A stretch of DNA of 64,000 bases. Source: Cichorium intybus. Taxonomy: Eukaryota > Streptophyta > Magnoliopsida > Asterales > Asteraceae. The stretch lies in contig CM042010.1 of NCBI GenBank assembly GCA_023525715.1, positions 67,916,894 through 67,980,893 of the forward strand, in the 5' to 3' direction. Below, one piece after another: positions 24,801 through 40,954 of this stretch. How positions within the stretch are numbered: position 1 is the stretch's first letter; every line of letters starts with the position of its first letter. The translations under genes and the position numbers were made by a program. The notes under the pieces are model-generated. The model had not been told where the DNA came from, made no database searches, and saw only the letters and a list, made by a program, of their open reading frames with translations.

Positions 24801-26111
24801 TATCATTCACAGTTCTTCTTATATGTAGTTTATATGGTCACTAAATCTGATTCTAATGACCATTTCTTTGATAACTGTCTTTATATTCTTCTCATTATCA
24901 TCATTATCTGTCTTATCTTTAACTTCTCGCCTAACACTTGATTAGGCATTCAATCTCCATTTCTCAATTCATTTTCTTGCATTATAACAATGCAACTTAC
25001 TCATGGTCTTTAACGATTTTTCATTTTTTTTATTACTTTCTCATTCAGGTAACTTACTTTGTTATGTTACTCATTATAGTACACTTCAGACTTAGTTATT
25101 TGCTCCAACTATTAGATGTCTTTACTTGTCATATTACTTTCGAGTTTGGAAGTCACGACTTCCCATTTCTTATACTTTCATTTCTGTCCTTGATTCCTTA
25201 TCTAATACTTGATTAAGTATTTTGCTTTCGTTTTATATTAACATATTTAATCACAACTTTTTATATACACACCTTAATCTCTTGGTTGTCCATGGACAAC
25301 ACATCATACTACTTCTCAATATTTATTTTGTACTCTTTTTATACCTCTTTTGGGTTTGTCTACAATTACAAACCCAGTTCATTTCCTTTTTCTTTTCCCG
25401 ATTAAATGTTTTCATTCTTCTTTCTTATATGAATTTCACTCGTATATCTGTATTCACATTCTTTTCCAATCTTTCTTTCTTTGGTCACTGTAGTGACATT
25501 ACTTTTATTTTTATTCCATAATCATAATTCGTTTCCGTTAGACAACGGAATTTTTAGTTATACTCTTTCTTTTATATTTGTACTATATACTCTATTACTC
25601 CCATTAAAATTTTCAATATATTTTTACCTTCTGGCCATGTCTCTTTTACTGGTTCTTTTCATACTGTCTCATGTTCCATTACATATACTTTATACTGATT
25701 CGTATAGGATATGGGGTTTTCCCCACTACATACTTCATATTTATTACTTCATCTTTAACACTTTCCTTTTATACTTTAGTATTTTCAGTCATACTTGATT
25801 TTATTACATAGGTATATCAAATCTATGCCCCTCAAACCTTCTACACCCATCACTTACAGATTCACACGATACCTGTGTGGTTCCACCAAACTCAAATATA
25901 TATCCTGTGATTATGATAGCACGGGCCCATATTATTATAACCACCTATACATATTTGCTTCCAGCTTTACCACCAGGACTCATGTTCCACTGTTTCGGGT
26001 TTACCTCCACTTCTACTTACTTTCAACTTCATATTTAAGTATGTACCCTACTTAACTCTTGCACAGTTTAAGTCTAGGTTCAAGTATTGACACCTAGTTC
26101 GCTTAAACTAT

Positions 26112-26124
26112 GGCTCTGATACCA
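26112..26124 (-). other. primer binding site of the LARD-like element, initiator tRNA-Met
   Basis: The minus strand reads TGGTATCAGAGCC, four bases after the end of the 5' LTR. Its position beside the right-hand LTR fixes the element's orientation. Confidence 0.95.
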
Positions 26125-26128
26125 AAAC

Positions 26129-29032
26129 TGTAACACCCCTTTCTCAAACCATATTTTAATATAGTTTAAATTACAAAAACATTACACAACTGGTGACTAT
26201 GAAAGAGTCACTTAATTTTTTTTTTACAAACTTTATTCTTAAGGGGATATTACAGACTCAATACAGAAAACCATAATTTAAACTTACTGAATTTACACTG
26301 GTCCCAACTTCAACTCCCGCTTCTTTCACCTAAGTACATAGCATTTAAAAATATAATACGTGAGACATAAAGCCTCGTGAGTAATATGGGTTTTAGACCC
26401 AAAACTTTTCTGCTCAAAACTTGAAATATAAATAAGTAAACTGCTTAGAATTTATTTTCATAATAAATCTCAAATCTCTTTACTTTTCGCTTTTCAAAAC
26501 TCAAAAACACTTTCTTTCTCAAAAACTGTTTCTTACTTTAAAACTGTTTTATTCTATAAAACTGCTTTCTTTCTCATATACTTGTGACCAACTGAAACTC
26601 ATGAATTATTTTAATTTAATTCATTCAACTAGCTCCCCTCGCGGGACAGAACAGATCCATCCGCTCGGTTATGCTCATTCTGTCTCCCCTTTGTGACTTG
26701 GAACGGATTCAAGCACAAGGGTATACTAAGCTAGACAACTACTTCGCGACGGGAGGTACCATCCCAGTAGTGTCTTCTGATCCCCCGATTATGTGGGTGA
26801 TCCTAGTCCGGACAACTGGCTCTTACTTCTTTCTTTCTTTAGTTCTTATTTCATTACATCTCAAATTGGTCAAAATGGGACACAATTTATAAATAACTCA
26901 TGCTCATACACTTTATAACTCTTTACTGAAAATACTTTCAAAACTGATTTTGACATCTTAGTTCACACAAGGAACTTCTCTCAAAATACTTTGTATACTA
27001 TACTTTTTTTTTAAAAATCTGCTTGAAACACTTAGCTCTTGTATAGAGCTACTTTAAAACTATTTTCCAAACTTCAGTATTTGCAAACATTTGGAAATCT
27101 TATTTTTCTGACAATATCATTTTGCTATGTACTATAGAAATCCTCATAAAACTCACCTCGACTAGTTAGAGAAGTCTAACTAGAACTATCCCCGTCCTCG
27201 TCTCTCCTATTCATTGCCCTTTTACTTCTTAAGTACCTAAGAAGTTTATTCACACTTTATTAATAACATGTTATACTTTAATAACATATAAGGACTACTT
27301 TGTTAGGTTCCACTAAGCTCATATCACAATATTTTTGTGATATTCATCCCTTAACACACCTTTTTACTTATTCTTATTATCTTTTTACTGACATTTTATT
27401 GACCATTATACCCTTGGAAAGTCACATACACAATTTAGACTCATTTTTCATGTTTTCATGCTCTATAACACTTATGGGATCAATTGGAGACCAAGGCTAC
27501 AAGGCTAGGGGCAAAATAGGCTCTTTACCCCTCACCAGAGGGATACACGGCCGTGTAACTTTACCCATAATAGTTACACGGTCGTGTAACTCTCCCAGAC
27601 CCTTCAAACTTCAAATTTTGCACTAAAAGTCATGTATCGGGCTCGTTTTAACTCCAAACTTCACCAAATTTTGACCATAGGTTCTATTGACCCTTTATTA
27701 TGTTAAGAACATGTTTTCACTTCTATTTGGTCTTATTTAGTCCATGACTTAATGATTAAGACCATAGGATGTCACAAGAGCTCTAAGGAGACTCATATGC
27801 ACATCAACTCAAATTTTAAAGTCTAGTTTTGTCCATTTTCTATCCATATACTTATATAACCAATGGATGATTTAATTTAAGGTTTTTACAACCCAAAACA
27901 TACTTTTTTAATTACCAATTCATGATTTCCATTAACCATTTCCATGGGTTTCATTCATGGAATCACCAATTCCATTCCACCCGACAAATTTCTGTTTTTT
28001 GTTCAAACTTTCATTTTATTAATTGAAACTCTTAGGAAAACACTTCTAATGGTTTCTTCATACTTAAAAATCATTTATGACTCATTCTAACCAACTCTTT
28101 ATGTCAAATTAACACTTTGATCTTAAACTCAAATTTCTAGGGTTCAATTGCATATAAAATCACCAAACTTGATTTTAAGTTATCCATATGTTGGATAATG
28201 ATCAAGATGTGATTAGAAACATAACCCAACTAATTTTACTTGTTTTTAAACCATGGAATCATGGATTCCATGTTTCTTCCAAAAATTTCCATTTTTGACA
28301 TTTTACCCAAAATCTGAAATTACTCAAATTTATCAACTAGGAACAATTTATTACTTCTATTATAACATATCAGACTTATCAAGAACCATTATAACCATCT
28401 TGTTCTTACAAACCCGTTAGCTAGGGTTCTTGAGCTTAAATTCTCATTTTCTTGATTTTTTAACACTTTCAATGGTTAAGCTAAGTTTAGATAACAATTA
28501 AGACACAAATTAAGGCTAGGAATCATAGGATAATCCTCCTCTAGCCACTGAAATCACGAAGCTACAGTAACCTACCCACGGGAAATGGGTTAAACATCCC
28601 TAAAACAAGTTTACTAACCTTAGAGGGCTTGGAATTCTTCAATTCCAAGTGGGTTTTCTTCCAATTCCTCATAATCTTCATGAAACGATCTCCCTAGCCC
28701 TCTCTAGAACGCTCTCGTGGCTGAAATAAGTTTACAGTGAGGAGAGTGCAGATTTTTCTTCCTATTTATACTTCATTACTTTGCTCTATTGACAATCTAG
28801 CCCCTCTAGTTCCATTTTTCCCAAAATGGCACAATAACTCATTTTATAACATTATAAGTTTTATTTTCTTTCATTCTTACCCCAAAATTATATTTTCTTT
28901 ACATAGAAGTCATTTGTATGCCAAATGACCATTTTGCCCTTTTTTACCAATTTATACTATTACGGCATCGTTCAACCCAAATTTTACATATGTTTATTTT
29001 ATAGGTTTTACCATTATTTTCGGGTTCTTACA
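26129..29032 (-). repeat. 5' LTR of the LARD-like element (minus orientation)
   Basis: 2904 bp, near-identical to 18965-21872. The same palindrome block lies at about 27545-27590. Differences noticed include length changes in T runs and single substitutions (for example near 26487, 26610, 26662 and 26875). Confidence 0.95.
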
Positions 29033-29037
29033 ATTTG
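29033..29037. repeat. target-site duplication ATTTG, right copy
   Basis: Matches 18960-18964. Confidence 0.95.
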
Positions 29038-29672
29038 AGGCATTGTATGGCCGTAAATGCCGATCTCCTATTTGCTGGCATGAAATTGGCGAGTCCCACG
29101 TAATTCGCGCAACAGTGGATTCTCCAATCGTTGGTCCTGAGCTTATCCAGGAAACAACCGACAAAATCACTCAGATTCGCAATAACCTTCTCACAGCTCG
29201 TAGCCGACAAAAGAGTTACGCCGACAAGCGACGCAAACCGCTTGAATTTACCGTAGGTGACATGGTCATGTTAAAAGTGTCCCCATGGAAAGGTGTGGTT
29301 CGATTTGGACGCAAGGGTAAATTGGCACCCCGCTACGTAGGGCCGTTTAAGATCCTGAAAAGGATCGGACCAGTAGCCTACGAGTTGGATCTACCAATAG
29401 AGCTTAATAAAGTTCACCCAGTATTTCATATAGCCAACCTCAAGAAGTGTTTAGCAGACGAGAACCTTCATGTTCCTCTCGAGGATATCCAAATCGACGA
29501 GACAATGCAATTTATCGAGAAACCCTTGGAAATTGCCGACCGAAAGGAAAAGCAACTCAAAAGAAGTCGCATTCCCCTGGTCAAGGTCAGGTGGCAGTCA
29601 GCACGTGGACCCGAGTATACATGGGAGCGTGAGGATCAAATGCGTACCAAATACCCGCAACTTTTCTCTTAA
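29038..29672 (+). CDS. gag-pol polyprotein, last part: integrase C-terminus and chromodomain-like tail
   Basis: The frame resumes after the nested element and ends at TAA 29670-29672. It begins in the conserved post-catalytic integrase stretch (ALYGRKCRSP), followed by FTVGDMVMLKVSPW (GPY/F-type module with KLAPRYVGPF), NKVHPVFHIANLKK, and a terminal segment with VKVRWQSARGPEYTWERED. The last resembles the degenerate chromodomain found at the end of Tekay-type integrases, thought to steer integration. The number of bases in the two parts (3889 + 635) is a multiple of three, so the original frame would have had 1507 codons before the stop. This is a description only; as it stands the gene is disrupted. 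Confidence 0.93.
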
Positions 29673-29707
29673 GGTACTATTTTCTTAAATTTTGAGACGA
29701 AATTTCC

Positions 29708-29722
29708 TAAAGTAGGGGAGAC
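29708..29722 (+). other. polypurine tract of the chromovirus-type element
   Basis: TAAAGTAGGGGAGAC immediately precedes the 3' LTR. It is the primer for plus-strand DNA synthesis. Confidence 0.9.
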
Positions 29723-32437
29723 TGTGACATCCGCCTAAAATGGATTCGGGTCAACCCAACCCAATTGGAAATTTAATAAACCCTACTCAAGATTACTTGA
29801 CGCTAATAGGATCAAAACCCATACACTACGATATAAATTGACGTTAATAGCAATATAGCATAGTATAACGTTATAACTATAATCAAATTAAATTATGATA
29901 CCATATTAAAATTAAATCAAAGTATGATGCTCTAATTAAATTAAAAGAATCAAACTTGAATGCTATAATTAAACTTCAAATCAAAGTAGATTGTTATAAT
30001 CAAATAATAACCTATTTTTTTTATAAAACTCTATTTTTATAAACTCTACATTAAATTTTATAAAATTCTTATATTAATTAGTGTATTACATAGAGATGCT
30101 TGTGCTAGTGGGAAATTATGAAGACCACCAAAAGCCAAAAGTTATTCCCATGGTCTCCCACTCACACCTCCCATCATCTTTCCATTCATTTTTCTTCCAA
30201 CACATTATTCTCATCACCACTCAAACCCTCTCTATTCTTTCTCTCACTCTCAATCTCGAAATTCTTTCAAGAAATATCAATTTTCCAGCCAAGAACAATC
30301 TCTCATACTCAAATCTCCATCCCTCTTGAAGCATTCATCAAGGTATGTTGTTAAAAGTTTCAAATTCATTAATGAAACAAATTAAATCCACCAAAATATC
30401 TAAAACTCATTTTATATATAAACCTGATTTTTCTCAGAATCCCAGCAATAAAATAAGAAGTTCTGGAAATTTTCAGAAAATAACTTATTTTTATTGAATT
30501 ACTATAATTATTGAAATAAAATAGGGCAATAATTCACATAAAATACTTTTTGCAGTCAATAAATTCTGGGAAAATTTTGGAACAACCCATATATTGAGTA
30601 AAGTGAATTTATAAAGTTTCATGCATTTATATTATTGTTTGATGCTTATTTTGTATTTTATTTTGTTATAGATAAATAAATTGCAAAATATAGTTATGTA
30701 TGTTAAAAACTAGATTTTATATTTTTCGCACCTTATTAACATTTTTTAAAGACTCCATGACACAATGTACAGATTTATGTAAGAATGTTTGCTTATTTTT
30801 CCTGATTTAATGATTATTTAATGGTTTAAATTGATAATAAATAGATACACATGTCCAAAAATTATAAAACCTTATCCGAATATCATATATAACATGTTAA
30901 TCATAAATAAAAAGTCTAATGAATTTCTCTTAATATTTTCCTATTATTTATGATTTTATTGATTAGTTAATAATGAAAAACATAAGAAATACTTTCCATA
31001 GTCCAAAATATCCATAATATTTACAGTAGGCTCAATATAATGTTAGAAAACTATGGTGAATTTTCCAGAATTTTTGGGAATCACTTATTATTTTTCCCGA
31101 ATTTTGTTGTGGTTTAATTATTAAAATACTAAATAAATACTAAAGCAGTTAAGAAAAATATGAACATTTTTCAGTAATTACTATTTTATGAAATAATGAT
31201 TTTCTGATAATTTCAGAATGTTTCATTACTGTTTAGTATTTAAAACCATTTTCCTAAATATCTAAGCATGTAAAAATACATTTTTAATGATTATTTCATA
31301 TAAATAATTGTTTATAATATATAAAATCTGTAAATACTTATAATTTGACTAGTTATTATTTTAATAAGAAATTATTAAAATCTTGCCTAAAGTGAAAATA
31401 TAAATTAATTAAGCAAAGTAATTAATTCAATTTAAAATTCATTTAACATATAAATACATTAATATTCAAAACAAAATTTGGATAATTGTTAATTCATCTA
31501 ATATAGGAATATGTGTCTAATTATTTTTATTAATACTATATTCTCATTTATCGATTCCTAAGCCAAAACTATTAATTATATTAGGTTCTACGACATTTTG
31601 ACTCGAACCGTCTATCGTACAAACACGTGCATTCCTTATTGGACTAATGTGAGTAATCTACCCCATATTTTATAATTTTCAATACTTTTGGGGTGTATCA
31701 TGTGGTTTTAATATGTTCCAACTTCATTTTATTATTTTTTCACTATTGAGACAGTGTTGGGACATTTATATGTGAATCATTATTTGTATAATTATTGTTT
31801 GTTTACGCTACATGTACTTGTAGTGCATTACCATTTTTAGTCTAATCTCCATGACTATGCCCGTATTCTTGAGGTACGTTATGGACAATAATAGCGCTAT
31901 TGGGTTGACCACCCCGCCTTGGGACGCTAAGGTGATTGATCGCACGTGGTTGAGTGTGTATGATGATTAGATGCTCCATCCTATATATATATACATATAT
32001 ATGTATATATAGGGTGAGGACTTATTGTTGTTGTTATCATTTGTTAATCAATTTTTGATTTATAAACCGTTATCTCAATAATACTTGCTTGTCGACTTCC
32101 AAAAAAAACAAGTTTCAAATTATAAATATTTCAAACTCACAATTTTCTTTAATAAAACTAGATTACTCACCAACTCTCGTAGTTGACCTGTTTTTACCCA
32201 TGATGCAGATTTGAAGAATGAAGTTGATGAAAAGTAGGGTGTACCTTAGAAACCCACAAGACTATTTAAATTTTATGTAATAAATGTTGTTGTATTTGGA
32301 TTTATATTTGTATGTTGTGGATTTTGTTTGCATACTTAGTACTTAATTGAATCTAATCATATCATAACATAGTTGTCATGAGACTTTGGACAATATATCA
32401 CGCCTTGATCGATTCCGCCAAGGATCGGGGTGTGACA
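29723..32437 (+). repeat. 3' LTR of the chromovirus-type element
   Basis: 2715 bp with TG...CA ends, near-identical to 11537-14247 and followed by GTGTA. The donor-like GTATGT and acceptor-like ATGCAG sites seen in the 5' LTR are conserved. Confidence 0.95.
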
Positions 32438-32442
32438 GTGTA
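32438..32442. repeat. target-site duplication GTGTA, right copy
   Basis: Matches 11532-11536. Confidence 0.95.
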
Positions 32443-33655
<1,213 letters not shown>

Positions 33656-34660
33656 ACACCCTTTTCAAACCGTTGTTGTGCAGCCATGAGCTCTGCACCT
33701 CTCTTTCTCACCTTCATTTCAGCAACTTTTTTAAGCATACTCGTTTTTAATTTCGTTTCCATTATCAAACTTGACATTTTCCTGTCTTCCAAGTGAGAAC
33801 GAAGCCACGAGACATTAATATTGGCCGTCTCTGCATCTGAGACTTTGCTTTCTATTTCCTCCATTTTAGAAATTATAGTTGTATCATCATTGGTTTGAAG
33901 CTGCTATGTCACCATGCTTCACGAAAATGGCTTCAAGAATCGGTGCAACACTGTTCTTCACATTGTAGCCTTGAACACAACTTGTGCACGATTCAGGTGA
34001 CCAAACCTTTTCCGACTTCTTGAGATTTAGGGTTTCACTTTCTTCACCCGATGGTGAACGTGAACCTCCTCTCTCAATCTTCGGACTTCTGTGAGGGTAT
34101 TCTGAAACCTGTTCTTGCACCTGATTTCTCAGCTCCTCTCTTCTTCTAACTCTCTCGGCTTTTTCTCTCTCCACTATCTCTCTCTCTTCCGGTTCAAAAT
34201 CTGCCACGAATGTTCAGTTTTCCCAGTCCACGATGTGAAACGGGGGTTCAAACGAAAACTTGAGATGAGGAATATCCTGCAGTGTTAAGATCCGGTTTTG
34301 TATTTTTATCCACCGGGGCTCCATATCGGTAGTAATAGCACCTTCATGATCTAGAAATCTAAACAAGAGGTAACCGTGAGGGATACTTGACCTATATTCG
34401 ATCTTGTTATAAGTAGCCCATAAATTCAACATCACCAAGTGCGCATACGATAGAGCCACCCGGCCTGAAATCAGCCCATACAGAATCGAGATATCGCAAA
34501 CCAAAATTTCTTTCTGATACCCGTCTCTCGGAAAAATATTCCAAACACCCACTCGCCATAAAACCTTAGCTTGCGGCTTTAAATTTGCTATCCCCAATGA
34601 CGTATATTTGACTGTGTGAATCTCAGACGGAAGGAAGAACAACTCTTGCAACCGATCAAT

Positions 34661-34694
34661 CCAATTTTGAGTTTCAAGATTTGAGGGTTGCAGA
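34661..34694. repeat. 34-bp direct repeat, left copy
   Basis: CCAATTTTGAGTTTC.. to ..GAGGGTTGCAGA is repeated at 38303-38336 with one mismatch, on the other side of the solo LTR. Confidence 0.9.
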
Positions 34695-35189
34695 TAACTT
34701 TTGTCACACCCCCAAACCACGATGGCGGAATCGTCTGAGGGCGGAACGGGACATAGTATTCACAACCATTGCATACATTGAAAAATAAGTAGATCAACAA
34801 CCATCATACATTATAATTGAAAAGTTACATTGTTCAAGCGGTATTGTTTCAACCCAATTACAGTATGATAATGAAATAAGTAAAAGAGACGTCTTCGCGT
34901 CCCATCCCAAAAGGGTAGTCGGGCCTGACTAATTGTTACCTGAGAATACAAGTAGTTTGAAAGAGGGTCAACATTACGTTGGTGAGTTCATAAGATTTTT
35001 GTATGAGAAAATCCATAATCGTTTTTCCTTGTAAAGAGATAATGTTTGAAACCAGAAAATCCAATATTTTCTTATAAATGAGTCGTAGTCTTAAAACCCA
35101 AAGACCGAAAAATATATAAGTGTTCTGTACTTGAAATTAGTATTACGTAGTCTTGTTCTTGTATGAAACCATGTAAATACATGTTTATT

Positions 35190-35640
35190 CGTAGATTAAT
35201 TGTAGATCTAATTCCGTAAAACCTTCACGAAGGTAAAATCGTACTCTTATTTATATCTTGATAAAATATAGTTTTAATTTCCATAAAACTTGTATGTATA
35301 AGTAAAACCATACTTATATTTGTAACTTGTTCGAGTGTAGTTTTAATACCATAAAACTCGTATGTATAAGTAAAACTGTACTTATGTTTGTATCTTGATA
35401 AAAGGTAGTTTTAATTTCCATAAAATTTGTATGTATAAGTAAAACCATACTTATATTTGTAACTTGTTAGAATGTAGTTTTAATACCATAAAACTCGTAT
35501 ATATAAGTAAAACCATACTTATATTTGTATCTTGATAAAATATGGTTTTAATCCCATAAAACCCGTATGTATAAGTAAAAGCCATACTTATATTTAGTGT
35601 AGAGCAACATGTAGTTTTATATTTATATAAAACCATTTGA
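35190..35640. repeat. tandem repeats (~61 bp) inside the solo LTR
   Basis: About six units containing GTATGTATAAGTAAAACCAT, ACTTATATTTGTA and TTAATACCATAAAAC, alternating between a 'CTTGATAAAA' and a 'CTTGTTAGAA' version. Confidence 0.8.
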
Positions 35641-35954
35641 AGAATGTTTTTCCCCAAACTAAGGATATTCGTTGTCGTTCATGTGAGTTATTATAACCTT
35701 ACTGACTAGTATGTAGGCCTGCCACGACGTTCTTCAGGCATCGCAATGTTAAGACATTGTCACCCCAGACCTGCCGGTCTAGCTGTAGCTAGCAGCTTAG
35801 GGCGGGATTGTCAGTCCCGTATAGATCTATACACAACTATCTCGCTCATGAATGATTAAGGTTATAATCCAGGACTTAATGCGTACATCTTTCAGTACTA
35901 TGAAGAAATGTCTCACATAACCACCCAACGTGATGTCTTATCCTAGTTCGTACT

Positions 35955-36175
35955 GAGATGAAAATCCTTTTGTATTTGTAATTATCAAAATATACTCATG
36001 ATAATTATAGTGTAAAACCTTGCTTGTAAATGTAGTGAAAACCCTTTGTATTCGTAATTATCAAATTGTCCATGATAATTATAGTATGTAAATGTACTGA
36101 AAACTCCTTTACGTTTGTAATTATCAAATTGTCCATGATAATTATAGTATGTAATAATTATATAATTATCTTTCG
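35955..36175. repeat. tandem repeats (~65-80 bp) inside the solo LTR
   Basis: Three units share TTTGTAATTATCAAATTGTC and CATGATAATTATAGTATGTA. Confidence 0.75.
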
Positions 36176-38302
36176 TATTTATGTCGTATCTTTGTCGTTC
36201 GTTCCATAAATTATACCCATTATAATTTATATAAATGTTTTCGTTGTGTTAACGTATTTAAGCCTAAAAGATGTCAATGAGTTGAAAATTATAATTTCTT
36301 ACATCTAAGGCACTAAATATACTAATAAGATAGATTTAAAGTTTATCAACATGTCATGGCAAATAAATTTATTTTAGTCATCTTACATAAGTGATGACAA
36401 CATTTTAAATCTTGTGATTTTGTCAAAATGATGGTAATATTTCCAAATGGTCATTTTTGTTTAAAATGTCAATTTCCTTGTAAAAATATCATTTCCCATG
36501 ATAATATAGTAATGTTTAATAATTATATAATTTTATATAATTATTTTTGTCATGTTCAAACGTCATAATAACCTTGTGCTCATAAACTATTCCAATAATA
36601 GTCTATTTTTAGTATTCCGTCGTAATAATCATATTTTTGTGAATAATAACGAAGTAACTTATTCAAATTATTATAAATATCATCTTTTAAGATATTTCTC
36701 ACAAAAATGGTGTAATAACTTGGTTATAACCATTTTTGCTAGAAAATAATACTTTTGTTTATAAAAACGTAGTTTTTACTAGTTTTCGTTTTTATAACGT
36801 TTTTATCCAATATCTAGTATTTTTGTACACTTTATTTGTAGTTTTGTAACTTTTACACAACTTAATATATCTTAGTGTTTATAATACATGGATCTATCCA
36901 TATTTCATGTCAAGAATATTTGTATACAACAACTAGTTTTATAAATTTGTGTAAAACATCACTTATAGCATTTAAACACATATAAACTTGTATAAAACAA
37001 CATTTATAGTAAATGAACTTGCATTCTCCCCCAAAAAGGTTTGAAAAGATGAAAATGAGGGGTATGAACTCACCCTTGATGTGTGCTTTAACTAGAAACG
37101 AGGTTGTTCTTGAAGGATTTGACGGTAGGAACAAGGATCTAAGCCTCGGAGCTCAAATGACCCTTGGACAAAGCTATTATCCAACGGGTTTTCGTAGATG
37201 TTAGTATGTGTAAATGAGATAAAAGTGGTGTAATAAGGTTTAAAATCACTTAAGGAAGCTAACTTACCAAAAAGATTTGAAAAACGCTTGAAAACGAAGA
37301 ACGGTGGTGGTGGAAGGTGGTGGCCGGCGGTGGTGCAAGGTGGTGGACGAAGAGGATGAAGAGGACGGAGGATGTTAGAGAGAGATAAGAAGATGGAGAG
37401 GATTTCTAGTCATAAGTTAGTTTATTATATACAAAAAGGAAAGTATGGTGTTTGGATTTAATTATAGTATTTTTAGTTTTCACAATCTAGTCCTAGGGTA
37501 TGGCTCTCAACATGATGATGATCTTGGATGCATGGCTGCCGATTTGGTGAGGGTAGGAAGGTGGGTTATTGTTTTTTTTTTTATATTATGTCATATGTTT
37601 ATAAAAATGACTATTTTTATAAAATAAGTTCAACGTTTAGCGCATTTATATATATTTTTGGAGAGATGATCTTATAAATAAATTTTATGTATAAAAACAT
37701 TGCTAAACATTTATTTAGGTTGAGTCATAACTCGTTAGACGATGAAATACGCGTTTAAGCGCAATATTCTCCTGATTACGCGATTTTCGACATTTTACCG
37801 GAAACTGCATTTGGCTTTGAAATTAAATACTAGATATTATTACGTTCCATATTATATGAATTGTTATTTCATATTTGATATTTAAGACACCATATTTTGT
37901 ATTTTGAGTCCAAACCCTGTGTACATTTATCCGTTCACAGCGGTTAAATCGTCGTAACTTTCACATACGAACTCTGTTTTCGACGTTCTATATATCCACA
38001 GGTTCGTATTCACGAGTAGATCATTTTATGAATATTATTATTCTCAAAATAATAATTGTACGATTATCGAATTTCCACGCTACAGTAATTTACTGTCCGT
38101 ATTTTCGACGTTTACTCGATAATTGTTTTGAATTAGCGTACGTAGTACTATAATATCTAATAATACATCATAACATCATGGAAAATTACTTTTCAATATA
38201 TGGTTTAACGTACGCTTCGTTTGACTATAGTTGACTTTCGTTGACCGAAATATACAATTGTAACAACTTTCGTCGGGATATTCATATACCCGGCCCGGTT
38301 CT

Positions 38303-38336
38303 CCAATTTTGAGTTTCGAGATTTGAGGGTTGCAGA
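38303..38336. repeat. 34-bp direct repeat, right copy
   Basis: Partner of 34661-34694. It lies 33 bp beyond the right target duplication, so it is not itself a duplication made by the LTR insertion. Confidence 0.9.
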
Positions 38337-38399
38337 ATCGTGATGGTGGTGATATGGTAAGAAATGACTGGAGGGGGAGGGGTGAGGATGATGGTGTGT

Positions 38400-40954
<2,555 letters not shown>

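Larger units (their letters stand above)
21873..26128 (-). other. non-coding internal region of the LARD-like element
   Basis: 4256 bp, strikingly T- and C-rich on the plus strand, so the genomic RNA would be A- and G-rich. The longest ORFs are ~100 codons, lie on the antisense strand and are Phe/Tyr/Leu-rich, which reflects base composition. No zinc knuckle, protease, RT or integrase motif was found on the minus strand. The segment near 25795-26128 is less biased and corresponds to the 5' leader. Confidence 0.8.
18965..29032 (-). mobile_element. LARD-like non-autonomous LTR retrotransposon (nested, minus strand)
   Basis: 10,068 bp with two near-identical LTRs (18965-21872 and 26129-29032), flanked by ATTTG duplications. 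On the minus strand each LTR runs TGTAAGAACCCG ... GGGGTGTTACA. The primer site lies beside the right-hand LTR and the purine tract beside the left-hand one, so the element is transcribed right to left, opposite to its host. The 4256-bp internal region has no gag or pol motif and no long ORF on either strand. Long LTRs, retained replication sites and a large non-coding interior fit a LARD (large retrotransposon derivative). The LTR pair shows only about ten differences by eye, fewer than the host LTR pair, as expected for the younger insertion. It would need enzymes supplied by an autonomous Ty3/gypsy relative. Confidence 0.9.
11537..32437 (+). mobile_element. Ty3/gypsy chromovirus-type LTR retrotransposon (Tekay-like), with nested element
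   Basis: A complete element is delimited by LTRs 11537-14247 and 29723-32437, both beginning TGTGACATCCGCC and ending GGGGTGTGACA. It is flanked by the 5-bp target duplication GTGTA at 11532-11536 and 32438-32442. It has a tRNA-Met primer site, one gag-pol frame and a polypurine tract, in the correct plus-strand order. A second retrotransposon occupies 18965-29032 in the opposite orientation, so the original element was ~10.8 kb. The two LTRs look nearly identical by eye with scattered substitutions and small indels, so insertion is fairly recent. Tekay-type is suggested by the long LTRs, the single gag-pol frame and the C-terminal chromodomain-like tail; clade assignment is inference. Confidence 0.95.
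34702..38265 (-). mobile_element. solo LTR, 3.56 kb, Ty3/gypsy type (minus orientation)
   Basis: It begins TGTCACACCCCC and ends TTGTAACA on the plus strand. It is flanked by the 5-bp duplication ACTTT (34697-34701 and 38266-38270). On the minus strand the end GGGGGTGTGACA matches the style of the chromovirus LTR ends elsewhere in the window. No primer site, polypurine tract or coding region is present between the ends, and no second LTR copy. It is therefore a solo LTR left by recombination between two LTRs. A GGT/GGC-rich patch (37303-37370) stands out in the AT-rich sequence. Small ORFs inside are not credible. Confidence 0.85.

Noticed and set aside
24938..26055. Series of ~80-105-codon plus-strand ORFs rich in Phe, Leu and Tyr, resembling membrane proteins
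   Set aside because: They are overlapping ORFs in T-rich sequence on the antisense strand of the LARD interior. Hydrophobicity follows from base composition.
37013..37204. 63-codon ORF with less AT-biased codons in the solo LTR
   Set aside because: It is antisense to the LTR and has no domain. Such patches are common in long gypsy LTRs.
34661..38336. 34-bp direct repeat as the target duplication of the 3.56-kb insertion
   Set aside because: LTR elements make 4-6-bp duplications. A perfect ACTTT pair next to TG...CA ends explains the insertion better.
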